Assembly (NCBI GenBank): GCA_030608985.1
Contig: JAUWDC010000023.1
Coordinates: forward strand, 1-8,921
Length of the DNA stretch: 8,921 nucleotides
Direction of reading: 5' to 3'
Origin: Desulfobia sp.
GTDB lineage: Bacteria; Desulfobacterota; Desulfobulbia; Desulfobulbales; SURF-16
In this document: positions 1 through 7,887 of the stretch, piece by piece
Numbering within the stretch: the stretch's first letter is position 1
How the letters are laid out: each line of letters opens with the position of its first letter
Made by a program: the position numbers and the translations under genes
The notes under the pieces: generated by a model
The model's database searches: none
What the model saw: the letters and a program-made list of their open reading frames with translations, nothing else
Told to the model about the DNA's origin: nothing

Positions 1-2307
1 GAAGAAATGGCGAATAGTCTTGTCGTTATGCATTCCGACATTTCTCAGGAGCTGCTTATGCGGCTTAAAAAGATTCCTTTCTTCGTGAAAAATTTCAGCC
101 GTTCTTACCGGGAACTCTTCAATCTCTATGTTCTCGATGCCGAGTTTCCGAAAAAGAACGCCCTTCTCTATGAAACGCTTCATAAAGGATATGACACCCA
201 TAGCGTAAACGTAAATCGTGACACTATTCATCTCATAAATGATCTCTTTCAGGAAATGATGATGTTGCAGATTGACATCTATCACAACCGCCAAATAACC
301 ATTCTGCCGGAACTCAAAAAAATCATTATCCAGATAAAATCCAACACAACGAACCCCACGATGCAAGCTCTGGCTCAAGAATTTGGAGACAATATAGAAG
401 CCAATTATGTCAATTACCTGGAGATAAAAAACCGAGAAGTATTTTTAAAAAACACAGCAGATCGATTTTTCCAGGTAGCGACAGATACAATTGAAGCCGT
501 CAGACAGGAAAGTAAAAAAACACAAACACTCTTCATCTGGACAATATTCTGTTTCACCCTGGCCGTAATCTTCATCAATCTCATTTCATGGCTCTGGTCT
601 TCCCGGTATATCCGCAGATTCCTGAAAAATCAGCAGCATGCCATGGCTGCCCTTGAAAATGGGAATTACGATTTCAGTCTGCCGGCAGTCCCCGAGGATG
701 AGATTGGTGACCTTACTCGTGCCATGCAGACTCTTGCCGGAAATTTGAAAGAAAGCTTGGGACAGCTGAAGTCTTCTGAAAAAAAATATAGGGATCTGGT
801 TGACAATTTAAGTGACTTGGTCTGGGAAGTTGATGAAAAAGGGAGGTACACTTATGCCAGTGAAGCTGCTAAAGAGCTTCTCGGATATACCCCTGCAGAA
901 ATTATAGGAAAGAGGCCATTTGACCTTATGCCTGATGCTGAGGCTATTCGTGTTGAAAAAATTTTTTCTGAATATATTAAAAATCAACAATCTTTTTCCG
1001 CCCTGAAAAACATAAATATTCACAGAGAAGGACATGAAGTAATCCTTGAAACAAGTGGACAGCCGATTATTGACGAGAATGGTATTCTTCGGGGGTATCG
1101 TGGCATAGACAGAGATATTACAGACAGGGAATTGGCCATGCAGGAGCAGGCTCGCCTTGAAGAACAACTCTACCAGGCACAGAAAATGGAATCCATTGGT
1201 CGTCTGGCAGGGGGTGTGGCCCACGACTTCAATAATATTTTAACCACAATCAATGGCTATTCGGAACTTTCGCTCCTGAAGATGGATCAGGACGACCCGT
1301 ACAGAGAAGAAATGACAATGATTCTGGAGTCAGGGCAGCGGGCAGCCAGGCTCACACAGCAACTCCTGGCATTCAGCCGTAAACAAATCATTAAACAGGA
1401 ACAACTCAACATCAACAACGAGTTACAGGAGATATACAAAATGCTCAGGCGTCTCCTCAGTGAGGATATTGAGATAGAGACCTTCTACAGTGAAGATATC
1501 TGGCCTCTAAAAGTCGACCGATCCCAATTTGAGCAGGTGATTATGAACCTTGCGGTAAATGCCCGAGATGCCATGCCCCAGGGAGGGAAACTCACCATTG
1601 AAACAGCAAATATTATCCTGGATGACGTGTACACAAAAAAACATTATGAGATAAAGGCTGGTAACTATGTCATGCTTGCCATAACAGATAACGGGCATGG
1701 TATGACTGAAGAAGTTCTGGAGCATATTTTTGAACCTTTCTTTACCACAAAAGAAATGTCCAAAGGTACAGGGCTGGGACTTGCCACTGTATATGGAATC
1801 ATCAAGCAGAATGGCGGAGAAATCAATGTCTACAGCGAGCCGGAAAAAGGAACAACCTTTAAAATATATTTCCCCAGGGCTGAAGGGGATAACAGTAAAA
1901 AAGATTCATCACCTGCCCCTCAATCTCCTTCCCCGCGTGGAACAGAAACAATTCTGCTGGTGGAGGACGACGAATTGGTTCGAAAGTTGAGCTTCGACGT
2001 TCTGACAAATCAAGGCTATACCGTTCTTGAGGCCCAGGATGGCAGAGAAGCACTTGACATGTACAAAGGATACCAGGGTCACATCGATTTACTTTTAACA
2101 GATGTTGTCATGCCCAAGATGAACGGCACTGAACTGGCAGAAAAAATAAGAAAAATTTGTCCTGACATCCCGGTTCTTTTTATGTCCGGGTATACAGAAA
2201 ACGCCATTGTCCATAACGGTATTCTGAAAAGCGGAGTGAACTTCGTCCACAAGCCAATAACACCGCAAATACTTTCCGTAACTATCCGAAAACTCCTTGA
2301 CTCATAA
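1..2307 (+). CDS. Membrane hybrid sensor histidine kinase (HAMP-PAS-HisKA-HATPase-REC), 5' end outside window
   Basis: A sensor kinase that should autophosphorylate on His and pass the phosphate to its own receiver. The frame is open to the window edge, and ATG 7 has no visible ribosome site, so the true start probably lies upstream, with a first TM segment. Numbering from ATG 7: a sensory helical region to about 170, TM about 173-197, HAMP about 198-250, PAS about 258-376, HisKA with H406 in an AHDFNN H-box, then HATPase_c with N-box N514/N518, G1 box D561-N-G-H-G565 and G2 box GTGLG 587-591. The C-terminal receiver (about 649-766) has acidic residues E653-D655, phosphoacceptor D699 in TDVVMP and K749 in HKP. 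All catalytic motifs are intact. No separate response regulator or output domain is in view, so the phosphate probably moves on to a protein encoded elsewhere, or the receiver controls the kinase. The ligand is unknown. A 39-bp gap separates it from the next gene. Confidence 0.93.
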   Translation, partial: EEMANSLVVMHSDISQELLMRLKKIPFFVKNFSRSYRELFNLYVLDAEFPKKNALLYETLHKGYDTHSVNVNRDTIHLINDLFQEMMMLQIDIYHNRQITILPELKKIIIQIKSNTTNPTMQALAQEFGDNIEANYVNYLEIKNREVFLKNTADRFFQVATDTIEAVRQESKKTQTLFIWTIFCFTLAVIFINLISWLWSSRYIRRFLKNQQHAMAALENGNYDFSLPAVPEDEIGDLTRAMQTLAGNLKESLGQLKSSEKKYRDLVDNLSDLVWEVDEKGRYTYASEAAKELLGYTPAEIIGKRPFDLMPDAEAIRVEKIFSEYIKNQQSFSALKNINIHREGHEVILETSGQPIIDENGILRGYRGIDRDITDRELAMQEQARLEEQLYQAQKMESIGRLAGGVAHDFNNILTTINGYSELSLLKMDQDDPYREEMTMILESGQRAARLTQQLLAFSRKQIIKQEQLNINNELQEIYKMLRRLLSEDIEIETFYSEDIWPLKVDRSQFEQVIMNLAVNARDAMPQGGKLTIETANIILDDVYTKKHYEIKAGNYVMLAITDNGHGMTEEVLEHIFEPFFTTKEMSKGTGLGLATVYGIIKQNGGEINVYSEPEKGTTFKIYFPRAEGDNSKKDSSPAPQSPSPRGTETILLVEDDELVRKLSFDVLTNQGYTVLEAQDGREALDMYKGYQGHIDLLLTDVVMPKMNGTELAEKIRKICPDIPVLFMSGYTENAIVHNGILKSGVNFVHKPITPQILSVTIRKLLDS

Positions 2308-2346
2308 GAGATAACACAAACCAATTCTATAATGATGGAGATGACC

Positions 2347-3327
2347 ATGCCAACAGACATCACTCAATTTGCCATTCCTGCTGCAGCTTTTCTTGTGGGA
2401 CTTGTTCTCAGCTTTTTACTTCTCAAATCTAAAAGCGGAAAAATCAAATCATCCCTGGAAGGTAAGCTCTCTGAACTGAGGGAACAGTTTAAAAATGGGG
2501 AAGAAGAGCTGGCATACGAAACAAATGAACTCATGGCAGCACGTGAAAAGAACGAAGAACTCGACAGCCGGAAAAAAGAGCTGGAAACCAGGCTTACAGC
2601 CTCTGAAAAGGAAGCAGAAAAGACTATCCAACTGCAAACAGAACTGGATGAGAGCCGAAAGAAGGGAAATGAGTTGCAGGAGAAGGTAAATGAACTTTCG
2701 GATCAACTGTCAGAGCTCTCCCAGAAGCAGGATGAAAGCCAAAAACTGAGTGATGATCTTGACGAACAGAAAACCAAGGTTGAAGAACTTGAGAAAACTA
2801 TCCAAAATTCTGAAGAAAAAGTTACCGAAAGCGACGCGATAAAAAATGAGCATCAAAAACTCACTGATGCGTTGGATGAACACAAGACAAAAGTAAAGGA
2901 ACTTGAAGAATCACTTCAGGACTACGAAAAAAAACTTGCTGAAAGCAATGGCAAGCTGAATGAACAGGAAAACATGGCCAGTAAATTTGACGAACAGTCT
3001 CAGAAGATAACTGAACTTGAGGCAACAATTGCTGACTCCGCTGAGAAAATTGATGAAAGTGCCGCGATAAAGACTGAGCATCAAAAACTCACTGATGAGT
3101 TGGCAGAGCATAAGGAAAAAGTAGCAGATCTGGAGCAAACCCTTCGTGATACAGAAGAAGAGCTTGGCCAGACCCTTCAGGATTATGAAGCACACCTTGC
3201 TGAAAGCAGTCAGAAACAGGAAGACACTGCTGCCCCGCAGGATCAGACAGCCGTTGAACTCCACAAAATAATCAATGAATTTTCTGCTCAACTTGCCCGG
3301 GAAATTGTCCAGGAGGAAAAACTATGA
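2347..3327 (+). CDS. Membrane-anchored coiled-coil protein with internal duplications
   Basis: I do not recognise a named family. The 326-residue product has one N-terminal hydrophobic segment (about residues 7-27, FAIPAAAFLVGLVLSFLLL) followed by KSKSGK. Nearly all the rest is Glu/Lys/Gln-rich heptad-type coiled coil, so it is probably an inner-membrane protein with a long cytoplasmic rod. Start choice: in-frame ATGs at 2332, 2335, 2341 and 2347 are possible. Only 2347 has a Shine-Dalgarno-like GATGGAG (2334-2340) at normal spacing, so I chose it; a longer product from 2332 would add five residues. The rod contains a 76-residue direct duplication and an 11-residue one, described separately. 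Its stop overlaps the mtnP start as ATGA, so the two are translationally coupled. A scaffold or structural role is a guess; low-complexity coiled coils give misleading database hits. Confidence 0.85.
   Translation: MPTDITQFAIPAAAFLVGLVLSFLLLKSKSGKIKSSLEGKLSELREQFKNGEEELAYETNELMAAREKNEELDSRKKELETRLTASEKEAEKTIQLQTELDESRKKGNELQEKVNELSDQLSELSQKQDESQKLSDDLDEQKTKVEELEKTIQNSEEKVTESDAIKNEHQKLTDALDEHKTKVKELEESLQDYEKKLAESNGKLNEQENMASKFDEQSQKITELEATIADSAEKIDESAAIKTEHQKLTDELAEHKEKVADLEQTLRDTEEELGQTLQDYEAHLAESSQKQEDTAAPQDQTAVELHKIINEFSAQLAREIVQEEKL
2785..3204 (+). repeat. Tandem 228-bp (76-codon) coiled-coil repeat plus an 11-codon duplication
   Basis: Two units lie 228 bp apart inside the coiled-coil gene. 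GAACTTGAG at 2785 recurs at 3013, GCGATAAA at 2836 recurs at 3064, and a 22-bp stretch at 2848-2869 is identical to 3076-3097 (protein EHQKLTD in both). The second unit carries a further 33-bp local duplication: 3139-3171 and 3172-3204 both start ACCCTTC and encode related 11-mers, TLRDTEEELGQ and TLQDYEAHLAE. The first unit has only one such 11-mer (near 2911). The copies have diverged at many codons, so this is not a very recent or assembly-generated duplication. Confidence 0.85.
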
Positions 3328-4088
3328 TTAAAGTTGGGATAATTGGAGGCTCCGGGCTTGATAATCCTGATATTCTGGGAAGCCCCATTGATGTGAAAAT
3401 AGGAACCCCATACGGGAACCCGTCATCTCCATTGACCTGCGGCAAAATCAAGAGTGTAGATGTTGCCATTCTTGCCCGTCATGGCAAGGACCATTCAATT
3501 TCCCCTTCCAACGTCAACTTCCGCGCCAATATCTGGGCATTAAAAGAATATGGCTGCACCCATATTCTGGCAGCAACAGCGGTTGGCTCCCTGCGCCGGG
3601 AAATCGAACCTGGGCATCTGGTCTTCCCTGACCAGTTTATAGATTTCACAAAAAAAAGGGAGACAACATTTTTCGATGAAGATTCTGTTGTCCACACTCC
3701 CATGGCAGAGCCTTTCTGTCCGGAGCTCAGACAATTATATGCCCGATCAGCCCAGGCCCTCGGTCTCTCTTGTCACAATGAAAAAACAGTAATTACCATT
3801 GAAGGCCCGCGCTTCTCAACAAAAGCCGAGAGTCATATGTTCAGAAGCTGGAATGCTGACGTAATCAACATGAGTACCGTTCCGGAAGTCAATCTTGCCA
3901 GAGAGAAAAAGATACATTATGCTTCCGTTGCCATGTCCACGGATTATGACTGCTGGCATGCAGAGGAAGAACCGGTAACCTGGGAAATGATCCTGGAAAC
4001 AATGAAGAAAAACTCAGACAGTGTTATACAACTTTTTCTGGATGTCATACCGCAAATTGAGATGTATGAAGATGTCTGTACACAATAA
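3324..4088 (+). CDS. mtnP: S-methyl-5'-thioadenosine phosphorylase
   Basis: Phosphorolyses methylthioadenosine, a by-product of polyamine and other SAM-dependent reactions, to adenine and methylthioribose-1-phosphate. It belongs to the trimeric purine nucleoside phosphorylase / MTAP family. Visible motifs: phosphate-binding GGSG (8-11), RHG (52-54), TAVGSL (85-90), EGPRFSTKAES (160-170), NMSTVPE (182-188) and TDYDCW (206-211). In the family, the two Asp of TDYD (D207, D209) favour a 6-amino purine and so point to MTAP rather than guanosine/inosine PNP. The 254 residues are slightly shorter than the human enzyme, mainly at the C-terminus. AGGAGG at 3311-3316 lies 7 nt before the ATG and inside the end of the upstream gene, giving a 4-bp ATGA overlap. 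The apt gene downstream uses the adenine released. The main alternative is a related 6-oxopurine or methylthioinosine phosphorylase; the motifs favour MTAP. Confidence 0.92.
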   Translation: MIKVGIIGGSGLDNPDILGSPIDVKIGTPYGNPSSPLTCGKIKSVDVAILARHGKDHSISPSNVNFRANIWALKEYGCTHILAATAVGSLRREIEPGHLVFPDQFIDFTKKRETTFFDEDSVVHTPMAEPFCPELRQLYARSAQALGLSCHNEKTVITIEGPRFSTKAESHMFRSWNADVINMSTVPEVNLAREKKIHYASVAMSTDYDCWHAEEEPVTWEMILETMKKNSDSVIQLFLDVIPQIEMYEDVCTQ

Positions 4089-4128
4089 TGACCATAACAA
4101 GAAGTCACAACCAGGCATAGAATTTGAT

Positions 4129-4217
4129 CTCTCACAGAGCTCGCAGAGGTGCCCTGAAAGAAATGCCCTTGGGGTGCTCTGAGAAAAAACTTTGTGATCT
4201 CTGTGCCTCTGTGAGAG
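4129..4217. repeat. Intergenic CACAGAG/CTCTGTG inverted-repeat element
   Basis: The mtnP-apt gap holds an 89-bp element bounded by a perfect 11-bp inverted repeat, CTCTCACAGAG (4129-4139) and CTCTGTGAGAG (4207-4217). The complementarity continues imperfectly inward for about 10 bp per arm. CAGAG / CTCTG units recur inside (near 4144, 4177 and 4199), so several alternative hairpins are possible. Repeats with this CACAGAG-type motif are, to my knowledge, common between genes of many environmental bacteria, including Desulfobacterota. There is no ORF, so it would be a non-autonomous, MITE- or REP-like element. It lies within the presumed mtnP-apt transcript and could affect mRNA stability or apt expression. 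Confidence 0.7.
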
Positions 4218-4254
4218 CCTTTTATGCAAATTAAATACAAGCAGGAGAAATAAA

Positions 4255-4788
4255 ATGCCTATAAAGACAAAAATACGAACTGTTCCGGATTACCCTAAAA
4301 AAGGAATAATGTTCAGAGATATTACAACCCTCATTAAAGACCCCGTGGGATTCCGGCTGGTGATAGATAACCTGACCCAACGTTACATTTCCGGCAACGT
4401 GGAATTTGATGTTATTGTTGGTATTGAAGCCCGTGGCTTTATCATGGGCGGCGCATTGTCTTATACCCTTTGCAAGGGATTTGTTCCCATCAGGAAAGCC
4501 GGCAAGCTTCCCTACGAGGTGGAAGAACAGGAATATGCCCTAGAATACGGTACGGACAAAATAGAAATCCACAAAGATGCCTTCAAAAAAGGTGCGAAAA
4601 TTCTCGTTGTTGACGATCTGCTTGCCACCGGCGGGACAGCCCTTGCTGCCGCGTCACTCATTGAAAAACTTGGTGGAGAAGTAGTTGAGATGGCATTTAT
4701 TGTTAACTTGCCTGACGTAGGCGGTGAAAAGAAACTGACGGATAAAGGGTATAAACTTTACTCGTTAACTGAATTTGAAGGGGAATAA
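4255..4788 (+). CDS. apt: Adenine phosphoribosyltransferase
   Basis: Converts adenine plus PRPP to AMP and pyrophosphate in the cytoplasm. The 177-residue product is full length for the bacterial family. Visible features: N-terminal IRTVPDYPKKGIMFRDIT (7-24), typical of Apt; GIEARGF (56-62); RKAGKLPY (80-87), the flexible-loop region; and the PRPP-binding signature VVDDLLATGGTA (118-129), with the two adjacent Asp at 120-121. AGGAG at 4243-4247 sits 7 nt before the ATG. The 166-bp gap after mtnP is mostly occupied by the repeat element, so whether apt shares the mtnP transcript is not certain. Function fits the neighbourhood directly: MtnP makes adenine and Apt salvages it. Confidence 0.96.
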   Translation: MPIKTKIRTVPDYPKKGIMFRDITTLIKDPVGFRLVIDNLTQRYISGNVEFDVIVGIEARGFIMGGALSYTLCKGFVPIRKAGKLPYEVEEQEYALEYGTDKIEIHKDAFKKGAKILVVDDLLATGGTALAAASLIEKLGGEVVEMAFIVNLPDVGGEKKLTDKGYKLYSLTEFEGE

Positions 4789-4855
4789 ACTATCCCTCAG
4801 TAAGCAACGGGGTATTGCAGCCTAAAAGAGAAAAATCTAGAATTGAGGTGAGAAA

Positions 4856-5215
4856 ATGACAAACAACATCGTTATCACGGCATCGTGCGGCACAGACAAC
4901 CCCAACAGATCCACCCGGGCGATCCACCTTGCAACCGTTGCCCATAAAGAGGGAAAGAACGTTACCTTGTTTCTGCTCGATGACGCCGTCTATCTTGCCA
5001 AAAAAGGAATGATTAATCACCTTCAAGCCGCAACCGGGGATATCGCTGACGACCTGATGACCTACCTTCAGGCCCATGAAGTACCGATCCTGGCATGTAC
5101 ACCATGTGCCAAATCCCGCCAGATTTCAGAGGAAGATCTTATTGAGGGGGCAAGGATGGGAACAGCCATGGAACTGATTCAGCTTGCCTGTGATGCATCG
5201 GTTATAAGTTTATAA
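4856..5215 (+). CDS. DsrE/DsrF-like family small protein with CxxC motif
   Basis: A 119-residue soluble protein with the DsrE-family alpha/beta pattern: a first strand NIVITASCGTD, a helix RAIHLATVAHKEGK, a strand VTLFLLDDAVYLAKKG, then VPILACTPCAKSR. Family members include DsrE and TusD, which carry sulfur as persulfides, and others of unknown role. Candidate reactive cysteines are C81 and C84 (CTPC) near the position of the conserved DsrE cysteine, plus C11 and C112. GAGGTGA at 4845-4851 lies about 4 nt before the ATG. It is 67 bp after apt in the same direction, so probably cotranscribed, and converges with a cysteine desulfurase 36 bp away. A sulfur-transfer role is inference from family and neighbour; the substrate is unknown. 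Confidence 0.8.
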   Translation: MTNNIVITASCGTDNPNRSTRAIHLATVAHKEGKNVTLFLLDDAVYLAKKGMINHLQAATGDIADDLMTYLQAHEVPILACTPCAKSRQISEEDLIEGARMGTAMELIQLACDASVISL

Positions 5216-5218
5216 CCG
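5199..5218. terminator. Perfect 20-bp palindrome at the convergent gene junction
   Basis: CGGTTATAA (5199-5207) and TTATAACCG (5210-5218) are perfect inverted repeats separated by GT. They span the last codons and stop of the DsrE-family gene, in the gap before the convergent desulfurase. Allowing one bulge, ATC/GAT extends the pairing to 5197-5221. There is no T-tract on either strand, so it is not a standard intrinsic terminator. A transcript-end hairpin serving both convergent genes, or a protein-binding dyad, is possible. Confidence 0.4.
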
Positions 5219-5251
5219 GATCAGAGTTACACAGAGACATTTGTCACCTGG

Positions 5252-6397
5252 TCAATTGCTTTTGAACTTTCTGACAGCAGTACAAATAACATCAATAGCC
5301 CTGTCAATCTGATCAGCCGTGGTCATCCGGCCAACACTGAAACGCAAAGTGCCTTTACCCGATTCTTCAGGGATCTTCATGGCATTAAGGACATGCGACA
5401 TTTTAACAGTATCGGCATGGCAGGCAGCGCCGGCAGAGGCTGCCACTTCCCCGCCAATTTCTTCCAGAAGCATGGGTGCACTTAGACTTCGGAAAGAGAG
5501 ATTCAAGGTATTGGGGAGCCTCTTTTCCGGATGGCCGTTTAATAGAATCAAGTCGCCAAGTTTACTTGCCAAACCGTGATGCAGTTTATCCCGAAGTGTT
5601 TTCGTGTGGCTGATATTCTGTTTAAGATCCCGCTCTGCAATCTCACAGGCCTTTCCCAAGCCGACAATTTCAAGCACATTTTCCGTCCCTGCCCGCCAGC
5701 CACTTTCCTGGCCGGCTCCGTACATAAATTTCACAGGCTTCACCGACCTTCGGATGTAAAGAGCGCCGACTCCTTTAGGTGCATACAATTTGTGCCCGGC
5801 AACAGAAAGAAGATCAACGCCCAGTGATCTTACATCAACAGGGACCTTTCCCACTGACTGGGCGGCATCTGAATGCATGGTAATGGAATGCTGTTTGGCA
5901 ATGCGGCTCATTTCCTCAATGGGCTGGATTGTCCCTACTTCATTATTACTGTGCATTATGGTGATGAGTATGGTTTCCGACCTCATGGCTTTTTCCACAT
6001 CTGAGAGGGAAACAAGGCCATGGCGGTCAACCGGCAGATAGGTTGTCTCAAAACCAAAGGGAGAAAGAGCCTTGCAGACCTCGAGGACAGCCGGATGCTC
6101 AATACAACTTGTTATGATATGATTGCCGCTATTTTTCCGGGCCATGGCCATACCGTAGATGGCATGATTATTGGACTCGGTTCCACCACTGGTAAAAACA
6201 ATTTCTTCAGGATCGCATTTTAAAAGATGTGCCACCTGATTACGGCTCTTCTCCACGGCTTTCTTAGGAGTAGTGCCATACCAGTGACTGCTGGAGGGGT
6301 TGCCGAATTCATGCTCAAGAAAAGGACGCATCGCTTCAATAACTTCCGGTGCATGAGGAGTGGTCCCGTTATAATCAAGATAAATTGGTTGCGTCAT
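5252..6397 (-). CDS. Cysteine desulfurase (NifS/IscS fold), selenocysteine-lyase-like
   Basis: A PLP enzyme that takes sulfur (or selenium) from cysteine (or selenocysteine) as a persulfide on its own cysteine, leaving alanine. The 381 residues match the family length. Motifs: YLDYNGTTP (6-14), FTSGGTESNNHAI (68-80), CIEHPAV with H101, HSDAAQSVGK (175-184) with D177 for the PLP ring nitrogen, AGHK with PLP-lysine K203, GWRAGTEN (233-240) and the loop SAGAACHAD with catalytic C326. The GAACHxD loop and DYNGTTP start recall eukaryotic selenocysteine lyase (SCLY) more than E. coli IscS, whose loop reads SGSACTS; sequence alone does not settle substrate preference. GGAGGG at 6408-6403 is 5 nt before the start. 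No IscU, IscA or Rrf2-type regulator gene is adjacent. The 75-bp gap after the HD-GYP gene allows cotranscription with it. Confidence 0.92.
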   Translation of the reverse strand: MTQPIYLDYNGTTPHAPEVIEAMRPFLEHEFGNPSSSHWYGTTPKKAVEKSRNQVAHLLKCDPEEIVFTSGGTESNNHAIYGMAMARKNSGNHIITSCIEHPAVLEVCKALSPFGFETTYLPVDRHGLVSLSDVEKAMRSETILITIMHSNNEVGTIQPIEEMSRIAKQHSITMHSDAAQSVGKVPVDVRSLGVDLLSVAGHKLYAPKGVGALYIRRSVKPVKFMYGAGQESGWRAGTENVLEIVGLGKACEIAERDLKQNISHTKTLRDKLHHGLASKLGDLILLNGHPEKRLPNTLNLSFRSLSAPMLLEEIGGEVAASAGAACHADTVKMSHVLNAMKIPEESGKGTLRFSVGRMTTADQIDRAIDVICTAVRKFKSN

Positions 6398-6472
6398 TTT
6401 TACCCTCCATTACAAATAGTTATCGCCTCGCTACTACTGCTGTCAGGTTGAACATATCCCGGTCAGGCAGCC

Positions 6473-7876
6473 TCAATCAGGTGCTTTGGTGACCTTTTCA
6501 AATCGATACTCTTTAGAGAAATATTTTTGAATGATGGATTCCATTTTCTTGTATAATTTCTGTTCTGAACAAGCAGAAAATGCATCGTAGAGTGATTGTG
6601 CGATGGTCTTAAAATTATCCAGGTAAAAAGGATCAAAATGATTCCCTCGTCCTTCGGTTAAAATGTCCATTACTTTGTCAAATGAGATGGGCTTTTTATA
6701 GTGACGGCTGGAAATCAGAGCATCAAAGGCATCCGCAATTGCAAAAATTCTGGCATTTACCGGGATTTTTGATCCCCTCAGGCCATAAGGATATCCTTCA
6801 CCTGAAAACTTCTCATGATGATAGCCAACAACATCAGTGGCATCTTTCAGCCATTCCGATCGCTTCACGATATCTAATCCATGCCTCACATGGCGCTTCA
6901 TTTCCTCGAACTCACTTTCTGAAAGTTTCCCAGGCTTTAACAAGATTTCATCACTGACCCCAATTTTCCCGACATCATGCAGAAATGCACCTTTTATAAG
7001 ACATTGTATCAAGTTTGGCTTTAAGCCAACTGTTTCTGCAAGGGTTACTGAATATATGGTCACACGGTAATTGTGTCTATCTGTATCACTATCCCTTTTG
7101 GCAATGGCACTTCCTATAACCCGCAAGGTTTCAATGTTGGATTTGAGAAGATCTTCCGTCAATGCTGAAAGCTGCTTGATAAGGGTAATAATGACGGGAT
7201 ACAGAATTAAAGTGGTTAGAGTAACAATTCCTATTGCGCCAAAGACAGACCGCATTATGCGCCCCAGGACTTCATCTCGGGCACTGGCTGACACGGCAAA
7301 AACACCTTCGATAACGGCCACATGCTCACCGATACTGTTGGTAAGAGGAAAGGTCAGTTGGATATACGGTACACCTTTGATGCGCTTAAATTTATGCTCA
7401 CTTTCGGAATTGTTTGGCAGTCGATGTGTAAATGACTGCACTAAATCTTCCACTGCAGCCATCTGGGCATACTGGGTATCAATTTCTGTGGCTATTTCTT
7501 TTCCCTTGAGGTCATAAATACTCGAATAGACCAGCTGCCCCATCCACTGCCTGGATTTCCCGGCAATTAAAAGCATCTTCAATTCCTGCTGGAGTCCGGA
7601 ATCAGAGGTTAATTCCCGGGCATCCAGCATGTGACGGATCTGATCATTAAAGCTGGAAACAATTTCACTGGCACGACCGGTAACAAGACGGCCCAGTCGT
7701 TGAAATTCAATAAGAAATACAGCTGAGGAAAGAACAATGGCAATAAGGAGACCAGCCAAGAAAAGTCTCAACAAAAGTCGTCTCTGTATTGAATTCTTAA
7801 GATCCGCTTTATGCATCTGAAGCTGAAACTTATTAATATCAGAGATATTCTTAAGTCTTTTTATTTTTTCAAACAT
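6473..7876 (-). CDS. Two-TM sensor protein with HD-GYP domain (predicted cyclic-di-GMP phosphodiesterase)
   Basis: HD-GYP proteins hydrolyse cyclic-di-GMP. The 467 residues show a cytoplasmic N-terminus, TM1 about 33-57, an extracytoplasmic sensor region of about 150 residues, TM2 about 211-234, a linker helix and the catalytic domain (about 245-430). Metal and signature residues are present: H268 (DRHNYRV), H300-D301 (HDVGK), H329, H353-H354 (GYHHEKFSGEGYP), the G361-Y-P363 signature, D383 (IADAFDAL) and NHFDP (412-416). It is therefore likely active. The sensor region is not recognised. No GGDEF protein is in the window. The start at 7876 lacks a convincing Shine-Dalgarno; the next in-frame Met (residue 21) also lacks one, so translation may depend on the small ORF upstream. 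The desulfurase follows on the same strand, with no obvious functional link. Confidence 0.9.
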   Translation of the reverse strand: MFEKIKRLKNISDINKFQLQMHKADLKNSIQRRLLLRLFLAGLLIAIVLSSAVFLIEFQRLGRLVTGRASEIVSSFNDQIRHMLDARELTSDSGLQQELKMLLIAGKSRQWMGQLVYSSIYDLKGKEIATEIDTQYAQMAAVEDLVQSFTHRLPNNSESEHKFKRIKGVPYIQLTFPLTNSIGEHVAVIEGVFAVSASARDEVLGRIMRSVFGAIGIVTLTTLILYPVIITLIKQLSALTEDLLKSNIETLRVIGSAIAKRDSDTDRHNYRVTIYSVTLAETVGLKPNLIQCLIKGAFLHDVGKIGVSDEILLKPGKLSESEFEEMKRHVRHGLDIVKRSEWLKDATDVVGYHHEKFSGEGYPYGLRGSKIPVNARIFAIADAFDALISSRHYKKPISFDKVMDILTEGRGNHFDPFYLDNFKTIAQSLYDAFSACSEQKLYKKMESIIQKYFSKEYRFEKVTKAPD

Positions 7877-7887
7877 AATATCATGCG

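Noticed and set aside
808..1224. 138-codon open frame on the minus strand inside the kinase gene
   Set aside because: It lies opposite the PAS-to-H-box region of a clearly real gene, its product has no recognisable domain, and it is a shadow of the true frame.
2911..3291. 126-codon minus-strand frame inside the coiled-coil gene
   Set aside because: Antisense to Glu/Lys-rich codons, which naturally gives a Phe/Leu/Ser-rich pseudo-protein; there is no ribosome site or independent support.
4129..4217. CRISPR-like repeats
   Set aside because: The CAGAG/CTCTG units are short, unevenly spaced and in both orientations. There are no regular spacers, so it is a palindromic intergenic repeat.
6398..6472. 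CCTGAC direct repeats in the gap between the HD-GYP and desulfurase genes as an operator
   Set aside because: Two short imperfect copies only, with no dyad symmetry and no regulator nearby; easily chance.
7071..7517. 148-codon plus-strand frame opposite the HD-GYP gene
   Set aside because: The opposite strand encodes a protein with intact HD-GYP motifs; this frame has no recognisable product and starts inside that gene.
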